Part shown: piece after piece, positions 44,017 to 61,731 of the stretch
How positions within the stretch are numbered: position 1 is the stretch's first letter
How the letters are laid out: each line of letters opens with the position of its first letter
Origin: Acidobacteriota bacterium
Lineage (GTDB): Bacteria > Acidobacteriota > Terriglobia > Terriglobales > Acidobacteriaceae
Direction: 5' to 3'
NCBI GenBank assembly: GCA_021779935.1
Contig: JAJXZT010000006.1
Span: 28,756 to 92,755, forward strand
DNA: 64,000 nucleotides
Position numbers and translations under genes: made by a program
Notes under the pieces: generated by a model
Database searches by the model: none
What the model was told of the DNA's origin: nothing
What the model saw: only the letters and a program-made list of their open reading frames with translations

Positions 44017-45411
44017 ATGAAAATTTCTCGAACGTGTTCCATTGTGGTTGCCGCAGTGTTCGCAGTCGCCGTTTCGGCAGTTGCACAAGGGCCCAAGGTC
44101 ACTCCGGCACATAGTCAAACAGACGCTCAGATCGTCCGGGCGTTATCCCAGGTCTCCGCAAAAAATATTGAGGCGACCATCAACAAGCTAGTCAGCTTTC
44201 ACACCCGCCTGACGGCCTCGACCGATCTCCCGGCATCTTCCGGACAAGGCGTGTTGGCCGCACGGGAGTGGATCAAGCAGCAGTTTGAAAATGATTCTAA
44301 GGCATGCGGCGGATGCCTCGAGGTGAAAGTCTTTAAATTTACTCAGCCGGTTTCGCCACGCATTCAGCAGCCGACCGAGATTGGCGACGTATACGCCGTT
44401 CTGAAGGGAACCGATCCCGAGGCCTCCAAGCGCATCGTTTTGATCAGCGGACACTACGATTCCATCGATCTCAAGAAAATGTATGACTCCAGCGCCTCCG
44501 CACCTGGGGCAAACGATGACGGTAGCGGCACCGCAACCGTAATTGAAGCTGCACGCGTGCTCAGCAAGTACAAGTTCCCCGCAACCATCATCTTTCTGAC
44601 CGTCGCCGGAGAAGAAGAGGGACTCTACGGAAGCGAAGGCTTCGCCAAGATGGCCAAGGAGCAGGGCTGGAATATCGAAGCCATGCTGAACAACGACATC
44701 GTCGGCGGCGACAAGAGCCCCGGCCAGAACCCGTTCATCGTACGCATCTTCTCCGAGGGAATTCCGTATCCTGCGTTGAAGAATCCTCGTGAAGTTGCTG
44801 CCATTCGCATGTTTGGCTACGAGAGTGACTCGCCCTCGCGCGAGCTTGCCCGCTATGTGGCAACCACCAGCGCGCTCTATGCCAAGTCCAATGTCCCCAA
44901 GGCGATGATGATCTTCCGGCAGGATCGCTTCCTGCGCGGCGGGGATCACACTTCGTTCAACCAGCAGGGTTTCACGGCCGTTCGTTTCACGGAGTATCGC
45001 GAGAATTTCAACCACCAGCACCAGGGTGAAAGCATGGTCAACGGCGTGGAGCACGGCGATCTGCCGAAGTTCGTCGACTTCAACTACGTGGCGCGTGTGG
45101 CTCGGCTGAACATGGCAACCCTGGCCTCGCTGGCGTCCGCACCGGCACCGCCCGCAAAAGTCGAACTTGACATGAGCAAGCTGGAAAATGACACGACGTT
45201 GCTGTGGCAGCCCTCACCCGACGGCCTCGCGAAGTCCTATGAGGTGGTCTGGCGCGATACTACCGCACCACAGTGGGAGCACTCGAAAAATGTTGGAAAT
45301 GTAACCACTGTCACCATGCCGGAATCAAAGGATAATGTGATCTTCGGCGTCCGGGCAGTGGATGGCAAGGGCCACCGCAGCCTGGTGGTCGTGCCCATAC
45401 CGCATCGCTAG
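44017..45411 (+). CDS. Exported M28-family zinc aminopeptidase
   Basis: This 464-residue protein has a signal peptide (1-24, VSAVAQ) and an M28 catalytic domain. The zinc-ligand motifs are SGHYDS, GANDDGSG, AGEEEGLYG and NNDIVGGD, plus the late histidine in RGGDHTSFNQQG. A C-terminal fibronectin-like domain (about residues 385-460, WQPSPDGLAKSYEVVWRDTT) follows. It probably degrades peptides in the periplasm. GAGGAT precedes the ATG. A rhomboid protease gene follows after 19 nt. Confidence 0.88.
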   Translation: MKISRTCSIVVAAVFAVAVSAVAQGPKVTPAHSQTDAQIVRALSQVSAKNIEATINKLVSFHTRLTASTDLPASSGQGVLAAREWIKQQFENDSKACGGCLEVKVFKFTQPVSPRIQQPTEIGDVYAVLKGTDPEASKRIVLISGHYDSIDLKKMYDSSASAPGANDDGSGTATVIEAARVLSKYKFPATIIFLTVAGEEEGLYGSEGFAKMAKEQGWNIEAMLNNDIVGGDKSPGQNPFIVRIFSEGIPYPALKNPREVAAIRMFGYESDSPSRELARYVATTSALYAKSNVPKAMMIFRQDRFLRGGDHTSFNQQGFTAVRFTEYRENFNHQHQGESMVNGVEHGDLPKFVDFNYVARVARLNMATLASLASAPAPPAKVELDMSKLENDTTLLWQPSPDGLAKSYEVVWRDTTAPQWEHSKNVGNVTTVTMPESKDNVIFGVRAVDGKGHRSLVVVPIPHR

Positions 45412-45430
45412 CCGTTCGAAAGGAAAACAC

Positions 45431-46267
45431 ATGGCCGCGCGTGGTCGACAAATGACGTTGAGCCTGCCTCCGTTTACTCCGGCGGTGACCTGGCTGCTCG
45501 GAATCAACGTGGGCGTCTATGTGGCGATGCTCCTGGCCAGCATGGTAGTGCCGGATGCGTTCGCATGGACGTGGGCCTGGTTCGGGCTGACGCCTTTCTT
45601 GGTCATGCACGGCTATGTCTGGCAAATCGTCACGTATGCGTTCATTCACGAAGGGTTCATGCACCTCTTCGTGAATATGTTCGGCCTCTGGATGTTCGGC
45701 GCAACCATCGAGAACGCATGGGGAACCCGGCGGTTTGTGGAACTCTACACCGTCGGCTTCCTCGGCGCCGCTCTCACCAGCATCGCCATCTCGTATACGC
45801 ACGTGCTCGGCTCGCCGAGGACAACAACAGGCGGTGCGTCGGGTGCGGTGATGGCCATCCTTATGGTCTTCGGCATGATCTTTGGCGACAACGAGATCAT
45901 GCTCATTCCCTTCCCGTTCCTCATCCGCGCGAAGTACTTCATCGGCATCCTGATCGTGGTGACGGTCATTTTCGCCATGCAGGATCGCGGCGGTGTCGCT
46001 TACGTTGCGCATCTGGGCGGCTTGCTGTTCGGCTACCTGTACGCAAAGTTCGTTCCGCGAGGAGGATTTCACTTCGTCTTCTCGGAACGGTTTTATGGAA
46101 TCCGCAACGGCTACTATCGCTGGAAGCGGCGGAAGGCAGCAAAGAAGTTCGAAGTCTACATGCGGAAGCACGCCCCCGAAGATTCGTTCTATGTCCCCGG
46201 CGACCAGAAGAACTCTTCGTCACGCGACAAGCATGACCCCAACACGCGTGGACCGTGGGTGAACTGA
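45431..46267 (+). CDS. Rhomboid-family intramembrane serine protease
   Basis: This 278-residue protein has six or more helices. The catalytic serine lies in TGGASGAVMA (GxSG motif) and the histidine in YVAHLGGLLFG. The early segment HEGFMHLFVNMFGLWMFG is the rhomboid HxxxN-type region. The tail is long and basic (YRWKRRKAAKKFEVYMRKHA) and cytoplasmic. AAGGA precedes the ATG at 45431. The open frame upstream overlaps the peptidase and is a shadow. The substrate is unknown. Confidence 0.88.
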   Translation: MAARGRQMTLSLPPFTPAVTWLLGINVGVYVAMLLASMVVPDAFAWTWAWFGLTPFLVMHGYVWQIVTYAFIHEGFMHLFVNMFGLWMFGATIENAWGTRRFVELYTVGFLGAALTSIAISYTHVLGSPRTTTGGASGAVMAILMVFGMIFGDNEIMLIPFPFLIRAKYFIGILIVVTVIFAMQDRGGVAYVAHLGGLLFGYLYAKFVPRGGFHFVFSERFYGIRNGYYRWKRRKAAKKFEVYMRKHAPEDSFYVPGDQKNSSSRDKHDPNTRGPWVN

Positions 46268-46293
46268 AGCTCCGAAAACGATTCGAGGGCAGC

Positions 46294-46323
46294 AAGGAAG
46301 CCGGCTCAAGGGCCGGCTTCCTT
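46294..46323. terminator. Hairpin between convergent rhomboid and ABM-like genes
   Basis: A 12-bp perfect inverted repeat, AAGGAAGCCGGC with GCCGGCTTCCTT around TCAAGG, lies between two converging stop codons. It lacks a long T run on either side but is well placed as a bidirectional terminator. Confidence 0.55.
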
Positions 46324-46340
46324 GTCGCGCAGAAAACTGA

Positions 46341-46664
46341 TTAGTTCGAAATGGTTGCCGGATCGTAGGTCGAAAACACCGGTTCAAGCTCTTCGTAGAT
46401 CGTCGTAATGCTGCAGATTTCGACGAGCCGCATCCAGAAGCGATGCACCTCGGGATCCTGCTGCGCATTACTGCGCGCCTCATTGGAGAGCCAGATGCGC
46501 ATGTGCACGTAGCGCGAACTTGCTTTTGCGTCGCGATATAACAAATCCTGCGAGTAGGCCTTGTTGTGCAGGAAAGTATAGAACTCGCGCAGCAGGACAA
46601 GCGTATCTTCTTCCTTGCCGGGAAACGGTTCCAGTATCGCCATCGAGCGAATTGGTTCTTGCAT
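46341..46664 (-). CDS. ABM-like (antibiotic biosynthesis monooxygenase) small protein
   Basis: This 107-residue protein has the compact dimeric alpha-beta pattern of the ABM family: IRSMAILEPFPGKEEDTLVL at the N-terminus, then YRDAKASSRYVHMRIWLSNE and HRFWMRLVEICSI. Function in this family varies (monooxygenase, quinone or haem binding) and cannot be assigned here. It lies 6 nt after the pyk stop, on the same strand, so it is probably co-transcribed with pyk. Confidence 0.65.
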   Translation of the reverse strand: MQEPIRSMAILEPFPGKEEDTLVLLREFYTFLHNKAYSQDLLYRDAKASSRYVHMRIWLSNEARSNAQQDPEVHRFWMRLVEICSITTIYEELEPVFSTYDPATISN

Positions 46665-46670
46665 GTTGGA

Positions 46671-48233
46671 TTAGACCTTCGACTGCGAGTTTCGTTTGTC
46701 TCTTCCGGCGGATCCGCGAATTCGCGCCAGTCGTTTCTTGCCAGCCGTTCCGTCCGCTTCATTCACTCTATGGAGACGGATGAAGTCGGTGGAGCCGGAT
46801 GTGGTCTGCGTTCCGGCGACGATCGCAATGACGTCTCCCGGAGCGACAATACCACGGCGTTGTAATTCTTTATCGGCCGTTGCAATCATGTCATCGACCG
46901 ATCGTACCTGGTCAATTGCCACCGGACGCACGCCCCAATAGAGGTTCAGCCGGTTGCATATTGACGGTACATGGGCAAAAGCATACACCTCGGCTCGCGG
47001 CCTGTACTTCGAAATCAGCCTCGCGGTGGTACCACTTTCGGTATAGACCGCGATTGCGCGCATTTTCAGGTCTTCCGCGATGTGGGCCACCGACTCGCAG
47101 ATCGCCTCGGAGACATTCATTTCGCCGCGCATTTCATGTCGATAGACAGCCGCATTCTGCATCAGATGCGCTTCTGCTTCGACCGCAATTCGCGCCATCA
47201 TTTCAACTGCCTCGCGCGGATACCTGCCGCTGGCCGTCTCCGCTGAAAGCATCACCGCATCCGTGCCGTCGAAAATCGCATTGGCCACGTCGCTGGCTTC
47301 CGCACGAGTCGGGCGCGGGTTCTGGATCATCGACTCCAACATCTGCGTCGCCGTAATGACTGGCTTGCGCCACTCCAACGCCCTGTGGATCACGTGTTTC
47401 TGGATGACCGGCACCTTCTCCGGCGGAACCTCCACGCCAAGGTCTCCGCGGGCCACCATGACACCATCCGCACACTCGAAAATCTCTTCCAGGTTGTCGA
47501 TGGCCTGAGGCTTTTCCAGCTTGGCAATCACCGGCACGTCATACCCGAGCGCAGCAATCCGACGCTTGACCTCGCGCACGTCCGACTCCGTCCGCACAAA
47601 CGAGACCGCCACTGCGTCTACTCCATGTTCCAGCCCGAAACGCAGGTCCTTGAGATCTTTTTTCGTGAGCGACGGCACGCTGACAATCGTTCCCGGCAGG
47701 TTGATTCCCTGGTGCTCGGCCAACAGTCCGCCATCGACTACCCGGCAGTGAATATCCTCACCTTTGATGCTGAGGACTTTCAGCGCCAACCGTCCGTCGC
47801 TTAGGAGAATCTGCGAACCGGGTTCCACCTCGCGCGGCAGAGCTTCAAAACCGGTCGAGATGCATGACGCCGTTCCAGGCACATCGCGCGTCGTGATCGT
47901 GACCTTGGAGCCCGCCGTCAGCATCACCGGTGCGTGGTCAAGCAGAGCGCCCGTGCGCATCTTGGGGCCTTGCAGGTCCTGAAGAATACAGATCGTCCGG
48001 CCCTCGCGCGCGGCAACCTTACGCAGCCGTTCGATCACCAGGGCGTGGTCGTCATGCGTTCCATGAGAAAAGTTGAGGCGAGCCACGTCCATTCCCGCCC
48101 GCATCAACTGCAGCATCATCTCTTCCGTATTACTCGACGGTCCAAGCGTGCAAACAATCTTGGCGCGCCGCCTCACCGGATGTCCCGTGCGCTCCACCTC
48201 TTTCGAGAACCATCCATCTTGTTTTCTGCTCAC
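46671..48233 (-). CDS. pyk: Pyruvate kinase
   Basis: This protein of about 520 residues makes pyruvate and ATP from phosphoenolpyruvate. RRRAKIVCTLGPSSNTEEMM, DVARLNFSHGTHDDH, PVIAKLEKPQAIDNL (catalytic lysine region), GVMVARGDLGVEVP and ITATQMLESMI are standard. A basic C-terminal tail of about 30 residues exceeds the usual length. The start is uncertain: GTG 48233 has a well-spaced GGAG, while ATG 48263 and ATG 48293 are also in frame. A TAGGAT box at 48337-48342 may be the -10. Confidence 0.93.
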   Translation of the reverse strand: MSRKQDGWFSKEVERTGHPVRRRAKIVCTLGPSSNTEEMMLQLMRAGMDVARLNFSHGTHDDHALVIERLRKVAAREGRTICILQDLQGPKMRTGALLDHAPVMLTAGSKVTITTRDVPGTASCISTGFEALPREVEPGSQILLSDGRLALKVLSIKGEDIHCRVVDGGLLAEHQGINLPGTIVSVPSLTKKDLKDLRFGLEHGVDAVAVSFVRTESDVREVKRRIAALGYDVPVIAKLEKPQAIDNLEEIFECADGVMVARGDLGVEVPPEKVPVIQKHVIHRALEWRKPVITATQMLESMIQNPRPTRAEASDVANAIFDGTDAVMLSAETASGRYPREAVEMMARIAVEAEAHLMQNAAVYRHEMRGEMNVSEAICESVAHIAEDLKMRAIAVYTESGTTARLISKYRPRAEVYAFAHVPSICNRLNLYWGVRPVAIDQVRSVDDMIATADKELQRRGIVAPGDVIAIVAGTQTTSGSTDFIRLHRVNEADGTAGKKRLARIRGSAGRDKRNSQSKV

Positions 48234-48336
48234 TACGAAATCTCCAGAATGAGAAAGAAACATGTCGACACGAAACTCCGACGATCGCGACATCTCCCAT
48301 GGGAGCCCGCAAACCAGTGCAAAGTCCGTCCCCTCT

Positions 48337-48342
48337 ATCCTA
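48337..48342 (-). promoter_or_regulatory. Candidate -10 box (TAGGAT) for pyk
   Basis: TAGGAT on the minus strand overlaps the stop codon of the YihY gene and lies about 45-105 nt before the possible pyk starts. Confidence 0.3.
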
Positions 48343-49224
48343 GCTTACGGCTGTTGATGAGTCGTTCTCGGCGGCGGGAATCTGCGAGTATGTTCCAAAG
48401 ATGAAACGAGGATAGCGAAGCGCGTTGAATTCCGCGCCGACGATTACGACCAGCGAAATCAGGTAGAGCCACACCAGCAGCGCGATTGCAGTCCCCACCG
48501 AGCCGTAGATTTCCTTGTAGTCGGCGAAATGACGGACGTAGGTGCCAAACAGGATTGTCGCTGTAAACCACAGTACGGTCGCCAGCACCGCACCCGGCAG
48601 TACTCTGTGCCAGGGTTGAGTGCGTGGCAATCCGTGATGATAGATCAGGGCAATCACCGCGATGCTGGTTAACGTGGCGATAATCCACCGCACCGCTGTC
48701 CACATGCCGAGAATGTACGCGCCGTACTCGTGACCGGTGTGGAACATCATCCACGTTTCTATCTGGTTTCCGAAGGCCACCAGGAAGCTGGCGAATCCCA
48801 TTGGAACGCCGGCCAGGACCACCAGGAAAAACGCGACCATGCGCTCGCGCACCGTGCCCCAGGTCTTGGGAATCTTGTACGCCTTGCGGAATGCCTCCAT
48901 CCACGAAATCATCACGCCGGACGCGGTCCACAGCGTCAGGACCGAAGTCGTGATCAACATTCGAACCGGTCGCGGCTTTACGCCTTCAAAGAAGTTGAGA
49001 ACCGACGCTCCGGTTCCCGGCGGAAGGATGCGTCCGAGCGCATACATGATTTCACGCACGAAGGTCAACGTGCTATGCGATACGGCAAGAATCGACGCAA
49101 CCAGAAGGATGGCTGGGAAGAGCGTAAAGATGGCGGAGAATGCCGCCGCCTTCGCCACGCCAAACTGGTCGTGATTGAAGGCTTGCAGCACGGATAACCG
49201 CAGTAGCTTGAAGAACCTGAGCAT
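48340..49224 (-). CDS. YihY/BrkB-family membrane protein
   Basis: This 294-residue protein has about six membrane helices and the family motifs AAAFSAIFTLFPAILLVASI, a loop with RPVRMLITTSVLTLWTASGV, and YGSVGTAIALLVWLYLISLV near the end. This family was once called ribonuclease BN; its true role is unknown, possibly transport or envelope. It ends 47 nt or more before pyk on the same strand. Confidence 0.85.
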   Translation of the reverse strand: MLRFFKLLRLSVLQAFNHDQFGVAKAAAFSAIFTLFPAILLVASILAVSHSTLTFVREIMYALGRILPPGTGASVLNFFEGVKPRPVRMLITTSVLTLWTASGVMISWMEAFRKAYKIPKTWGTVRERMVAFFLVVLAGVPMGFASFLVAFGNQIETWMMFHTGHEYGAYILGMWTAVRWIIATLTSIAVIALIYHHGLPRTQPWHRVLPGAVLATVLWFTATILFGTYVRHFADYKEIYGSVGTAIALLVWLYLISLVVIVGAEFNALRYPRFIFGTYSQIPAAENDSSTAVS

Positions 49225-49369
49225 AGATCAGCAAATGGAGACATCCCCGCTGTCCTGCCGGTTGGAAGGTCGCGGGCTTTTCAGTAGGGGATTGTAAATG
49301 ATGTACCGCCGTTCGCAACCAACTGTTCGTGGGGGATCATACCCCCCAATGACGAGGTTCGCCGGGCGC

Positions 49370-49867
49370 CTACAGCGGCTTTGACATGTGAATGAAATAA
49401 CAGGGCATGGTGGCCTTCTGCTGTAACTCCTCGCTGGCAGGCGCCGTGCCGCTGATTTCATAGCCGAACTTCCGGTACATCGGCGGCAACTCGGCACGGA
49501 GATCAACCAGCGAGAGATCCATCTGACGGCACCCGTGCTCGCGCGCGTAGTTTTCAGCAACGCCGATCATGCGGCTTCCAAGCCCCTTGCCGCGATGTTC
49601 CCGCGCAACCGACAATACGCCGAAGTATCCATGATCCCCACGGATCTCGACGTAGACCACGGCGACAATCACGGCGTCGCTGCTCTCGGCGACAAATATT
49701 TTTCCTGTCTCGAACAATTTCTCCACGCCGTCCCGGCTAATGCGACTCCCCTGGACAAAAAACGATTCGACGGCAAATGCCGCATTGATGACATCCGTGA
49801 TGACTGGGATGTCTTCCGGCGATGCGGAGCGAACATGAAACTCAGAGGATGGTGCAGGTGCTGTCAT
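49370..49867 (-). CDS. GNAT-family N-acetyltransferase
   Basis: This 165-residue protein has the GNAT acetyl-CoA site in VAREHRGKGLGSRMIGVAEN (R/QxxGxG/A pattern), after HGYFGVLSV, and a C-terminal PPMYRKFGYEISGT. It transfers acetyl to an unknown amine or protein. No clear ribosome binding site precedes the ATG at 49867. It directly follows the rpoC terminator. Confidence 0.82.
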   Translation of the reverse strand: MTAPAPSSEFHVRSASPEDIPVITDVINAAFAVESFFVQGSRISRDGVEKLFETGKIFVAESSDAVIVAVVYVEIRGDHGYFGVLSVAREHRGKGLGSRMIGVAENYAREHGCRQMDLSLVDLRAELPPMYRKFGYEISGTAPASEELQQKATMPCYFIHMSKPL

Positions 49868-49875
49868 GGCTCTTC

Positions 49876-49910
49876 TATAAAATACAACGGCCGCCCCGTG
49901 GAGCGGCCGT
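49876..49910 (-). terminator. Rho-independent terminator of the rpoBC operon
   Basis: On the minus strand ACGGCCGC-8 nt-GCGGCCGT is followed by TGTATTTTA, 35 nt past the rpoC stop. Confidence 0.72.
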
Positions 49911-49945
49911 CCTGTTGATGCGAGCGTTACTCGCGATGGATTCAG

Positions 49946-54151
<4,206 letters not shown>

Positions 54152-54369
54152 ATTGCCTCCTCCCTGGTACGCTCACTGCGTCCAGGACTGCGGCCTCTCG
54201 CGACCGCCAGCGGAACCCAAAAGTAGCGTCAGACTTGAGAGATCAATTCCCGGTCTGACCACCGAATCTTCATCTGCCGGACTTGGGTTCGGCCCCGGCA
54301 GATTTCGATTCCAGAAAACCTTGCGTCGGCTGCACCCGGCGCCTTTTACGGCGCCGGACGCGGAATGCC
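54152..54369 (-). other. rpoB-rpoC intergenic region with two hairpins
   Basis: This 218-nt gap holds two inverted repeats: 54336-54357 (CCGGCGCC/GGCGCCGG) and 54272-54303 (ATCTGCCGG/CCGGCAGAT). Neither has a T run. rpoB and rpoC are usually almost adjacent, so the gap is larger than normal. Confidence 0.5.
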
Positions 54370-58845
<4,476 letters not shown>

Positions 58846-59139
58846 GTAGAAACTCCTCAGTGTTGCCTCGTTCCGCCGGTAGTGCCGGTCGACCCCGGTG
58901 GCGCAGGGTGAAACGAGACGGCGCGGCTGTTTCACCGCGCAATGACCAACCGCAGCCCCCTACGGGTGATCCTTGAAACGACAACCGTCTGATGTCATAT
59001 CTGCTCCACCGGCGACCATCGCCGTGGCGATCGACTGACATCGACGCAAACACCTTTTACTGGCGGGATACCGGCTGGATTGCACCGGCCTTAAACTTTT
59101 AAGTGGCCCAAAAGAAGCACGTTAGTGCCTAATATCGCC

Positions 59140-59194
59140 GTAAAAACGCAGAAAATGCGCTAGCGCCCGCAGGGACACACTGTCCCGTGGGCGC
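59140..59194 (-). terminator. Attenuator-like hairpin between rplL and rpoB
   Basis: On the minus strand GCGCCC..GGGACA-GTG-TGTCCC..GGGCGC forms a long stem, followed by GCGCATTTTCTGCGTTTTTAC. Position (about 500 nt after rplL, 320 nt before rpoB) and shape resemble the partial terminator between rplL and rpoB in E. coli. Confidence 0.45.
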
Positions 59195-59629
59195 CGTGGT
59201 GGCGTCTTTTGAGCTTGCCCAACTCTTACAGGGCATCCGGTGCTTGTCTGCACCGGAAATGTTCCTTTTCTCTTCCCGCGCCAGTTTGATAGGCCTGTTC
59301 CCGACTCGCCTCGCCTGGAGCTTGAAAATATGGACTTAGGCGGTCGCAGCCAAACTTGTATACCAGTTTTGCAGGCTCCGCTGAAACCTGCAACTACCTG
59401 CCCGGGAATTCTGCAGTCACGGCGATTAGATGACTGCTCCACTTCCTCGGCTTCAATGAGTTTCCCGACGGCCTTGCTCCTGGCCTCGAGAATCATCGCA
59501 TCCGAACGCTTGCTTGCCGGTCCGGATATTTCCCCTATCTGTTCGCCAACAGATTGGGAGCCATCACATTCTCTACCCTACTACAAAACCATGGTTCTGC
59601 CCGGTTGAGGGCCAGAAACCGCGTCTTGG

Positions 59630-59649
59630 AGCCGGACTTGCATCCGGCT
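59630..59649 (-). repeat. Hairpin copy 1 downstream of rplL (AGCCGGACTTGCATCCGGCT)
   Basis: The 20-nt perfect-stem hairpin extends to 10 bp with flanking bases (59627-59652). It differs at only two loop positions from a second copy upstream of rplL at 60285-60304. No T run follows on the transcribed strand. Confidence 0.6.
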
Positions 59650-59691
59650 CCAGAGACGGAATACTGTACAGGGCATACGCCCCGCGGAAAG

Positions 59692-60069
59692 CTACTTGAC
59701 CTCGACGGTCGCGCCAGCTTCCGTGAACTTCTTCTTGATGCTCTCGGCCTCGTCCTTCGTGACGCCTTCCTTCACGGTCTTCGGGGCGCCATCGACCAGG
59801 TCCTTGGCTTCCTTCAAGCCGAGGCTGGTGACTTCGCGGACAGCCTTGATCACGTTGATCTTGTTTGCGCCTGCGGCGGTCAGAACAACCGTGAATTCGG
59901 TCTTCTCTTCCACCGGAGCGGCAGCAGCCGCAACCGCGCCCGCCACTGCCACAGGGGCAGCAGCCGCAGCCGATACGCCAAGACGCTCTTCCAACTTCTT
60001 TACCAGTTCAGCCGCTTCCAGAAGCGACAAACCAACAATCTGTTCTTCCAACTGCTGTAGATCCGCCAT
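59692..60069 (-). CDS. rplL: 50S ribosomal protein L7/L12
   Basis: This 125-residue protein has an N-terminal dimerisation domain ([20 protein letters not shown]), an alanine-rich hinge ([20 protein letters not shown]) and the C-terminal factor-binding domain ([32 protein letters not shown]). It forms the ribosome stalk with L10. It lies 245 nt downstream of rplJ and 846 nt upstream of rpoB, with near-identical hairpins on either side. Confidence 0.98.
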   Translation of the reverse strand: MADLQQLEEQIVGLSLLEAAELVKKLEERLGVSAAAAAPVAVAGAVAAAAAPVEEKTEFTVVLTAAGANKINVIKAVREVTSLGLKEAKDLVDGAPKTVKEGVTKDEAESIKKKFTEAGATVEVK

Positions 60070-60314
60070 TGCTATTTCTCCAATTCGTTTTCGTTATTCG
60101 TTGTGCCGATTTCGTTATCGCCGAGCGAGGCTGAATGCCCAAGACCTTCGCGGGTGGACGTCACGCAATCTCTGCGTTACTTGACCCAGTCTTCGCCGCC
60201 GCGCCAGACAAACGCAGCAGACAAGACACGCCTCACAACGGATAACGGAACCTATTTGGAATGACCGAAGCCACTCCGGAACCCAGCCGGACTCTCATCC
60301 GGCTCAGACTTCGA
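60070..60314 (-). other. rplJ-rplL intergenic region
   Basis: This 245-nt stretch is unusually long for this pair of genes. It carries hairpin copy 2 close to the rplJ stop. No gene is seen. It could carry an extra promoter or processing site that raises L12 dosage, as ribosomes need several L12 per L10. Confidence 0.45.
60285..60304 (-). repeat. Hairpin copy 2 upstream of rplL (AGCCGGACTCTCATCCGGCT)
   Basis: The 7-bp stem AGCCGGA/TCCGGCT with a 6-nt loop lies 11 nt past the rplJ stop. It matches the copy at 59630-59649 in 18 of 20 positions. Confidence 0.6.
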
Positions 60315-60863
60315 TTAGGCCGATGCCGCTTCGTCGCCCTTGAACTTTCCTTCCTTCACGCCCTGGTTGACAACCACAGCCAGGTTGCGTCCCACGGCCG
60401 CCATGGCTGTCGCCAGACGCTGCGCAGGCGCGTTGAGCAGGAAGAGTAATTTCGAGTACAGCTCGTTCTTCGAAGGCAGACTGGCGAGTGCATCGATTTC
60501 CTTCGCACTGATCGCCTTGCCTTCGACCAGGCCAGCCTTGAACGACAGTTCAGGGTTGTCCTTGGCGTACTTGGTGAGAGCCTTGGCGAGTGCAACCGGA
60601 TCGCCTGCCGTGTACGCGATCGAGGTGCGGCCCTTCAGGTCCTTCACCACGCTCTCAAACGCAGAGCCTTTCGCGGCACGCTCGGCGAGGGTGTTCTTTA
60701 CCACCCGGTACTTGCCGCCGGCGCCGCGAACGGCCTTGCGAAGTTCGTCGTCCTGCGCCACCGTCAGCTTGCCGTATTCGGCGACAAAGCCATTCTGCGT
60801 GCCCTTCAGGGCCTCGGCCAGCGCGTTTGCCTGTTCAATCTTTTTCGCTTTTGTGACAGCCAT
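60315..60863 (-). CDS. rplJ: 50S ribosomal protein L10
   Basis: This 182-residue protein is the stalk base. TKAKKIEQANALAEALKGTQ and KYRVVKNTLAERAAKGS are typical L10 segments; the C-terminal helix (about 145-170) binds L12 dimers. It follows rplA after 67 nt, a short leader compared with the L10 leader of other bacteria. It is autoregulated elsewhere by L10 binding to its own leader; that is not visible here. Confidence 0.97.
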   Translation of the reverse strand: MAVTKAKKIEQANALAEALKGTQNGFVAEYGKLTVAQDDELRKAVRGAGGKYRVVKNTLAERAAKGSAFESVVKDLKGRTSIAYTAGDPVALAKALTKYAKDNPELSFKAGLVEGKAISAKEIDALASLPSKNELYSKLLFLLNAPAQRLATAMAAVGRNLAVVVNQGVKEGKFKGDEAASA

Positions 60864-60930
60864 TGCAGATTCCTTTAGAGCTTTTCTCGGGACTTGCAGC
60901 GCATCGCCGCTTCACCCGGTCTGGCGATGC

Positions 60931-61641
60931 TTACGCCTTGTTCGCGGCCTCGAGTGCCGCCGTGTCAATCGATACTCCCGGGCCCATCGTCGAGCTGATG
61001 TAGCAGCCCTTAATGTACTTGCCCTTGGCCACCGGCGGCTTCGCCTTGATCACGCTGGTGATGACCGTCGTTGCGTTGTCCACCAGTTTGTCGGGCGTGA
61101 ACGAGATCTTGCCTACCGGCACATGCACGAGTGCAGTCTTGTCGGTACGGAACTCCACCTTGCCGGCTTTGACTTCCGCAACCGCCTTGGCGACATCGAA
61201 CGTCACCGTGCCCGTCTTCGGGTTCGGCATCAATCCGCGGGGTCCAAGCACCTTGCCCAGACGGCCTACCGACTTCATCATGTCCGGTGTCGAGATCACG
61301 GCGTCGAAGTCCGTCCAGTTTTCCTTCTGGATCTTCTCCACCATATCTTCTCCACCGACGAAGTCCGCGCCGGCTGCTTCCGCCTCGCGCATCTTTTCGC
61401 CGCTGGCAACCACCAGGACCTTCTTGTTCTTGCCCAGGCCGTGCGGCAGAACCACCGTGCCGCGCACCATCTGGTCGGCGTGCTTGGGGTCGACGCCGAG
61501 GCGGAGCGTAACTTCCACCGTCTCGTCGAACTTGGCGTATTTCACTTTTTGCAGGAGCTGTACTGCGTCCTGCAGCGAGTACGCGCGGGTTTCCACCTGC
61601 GCGCGCGCCTTCGTAATGTTCTTTCCGGATTTTGTAGCCAT
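60931..61641 (-). CDS. rplA: 50S ribosomal protein L1
   Basis: This 236-residue protein binds 23S rRNA in the L1 stalk. [60 protein letters not shown] and the C-terminal [20 protein letters not shown] are diagnostic. It follows rplK after 90 nt. L1 usually represses the rplK-rplA message. Confidence 0.98.
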   Translation of the reverse strand: MATKSGKNITKARAQVETRAYSLQDAVQLLQKVKYAKFDETVEVTLRLGVDPKHADQMVRGTVVLPHGLGKNKKVLVVASGEKMREAEAAGADFVGGEDMVEKIQKENWTDFDAVISTPDMMKSVGRLGKVLGPRGLMPNPKTGTVTFDVAKAVAEVKAGKVEFRTDKTALVHVPVGKISFTPDKLVDNATTVITSVIKAKPPVAKGKYIKGCYISSTMGPGVSIDTAALEAANKA

Positions 61642-61731
61642 TGTTACTCCTGTCTCCCACCGCTGACCGTCAGTAGAGGACGGGGCCGTGGTGTTTGCGA
61701 CCGGCGGACGTAAGCCCGCCAGAAGATCTTG

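Larger units (their letters stand above)
58846..59691 (-). other. Long rplL-rpoB intergenic region
   Basis: This 846-nt stretch has no convincing gene; an open frame of 124 codons (59122-59496) looks like a shadow. It contains a compound hairpin (59163-59194), a hairpin close to rplL (59627-59652), an ATCGCC/GGCGAT repeat near 59020, and several AT-rich runs. It probably holds attenuation and RNA-processing signals and perhaps an extra promoter for rpoBC. Confidence 0.55.

Noticed and set aside
54152..54369. Possible small gene between rpoB and rpoC.
   Set aside because: No start, ribosome binding site or domain; the region is better explained by two hairpins.
59122..59496. Open frame of 124 codons in the rplL-rpoB gap.
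   Set aside because: No recognised domain, composition like shadow frames of GC-rich DNA, and it overlaps the attenuator-like hairpin.
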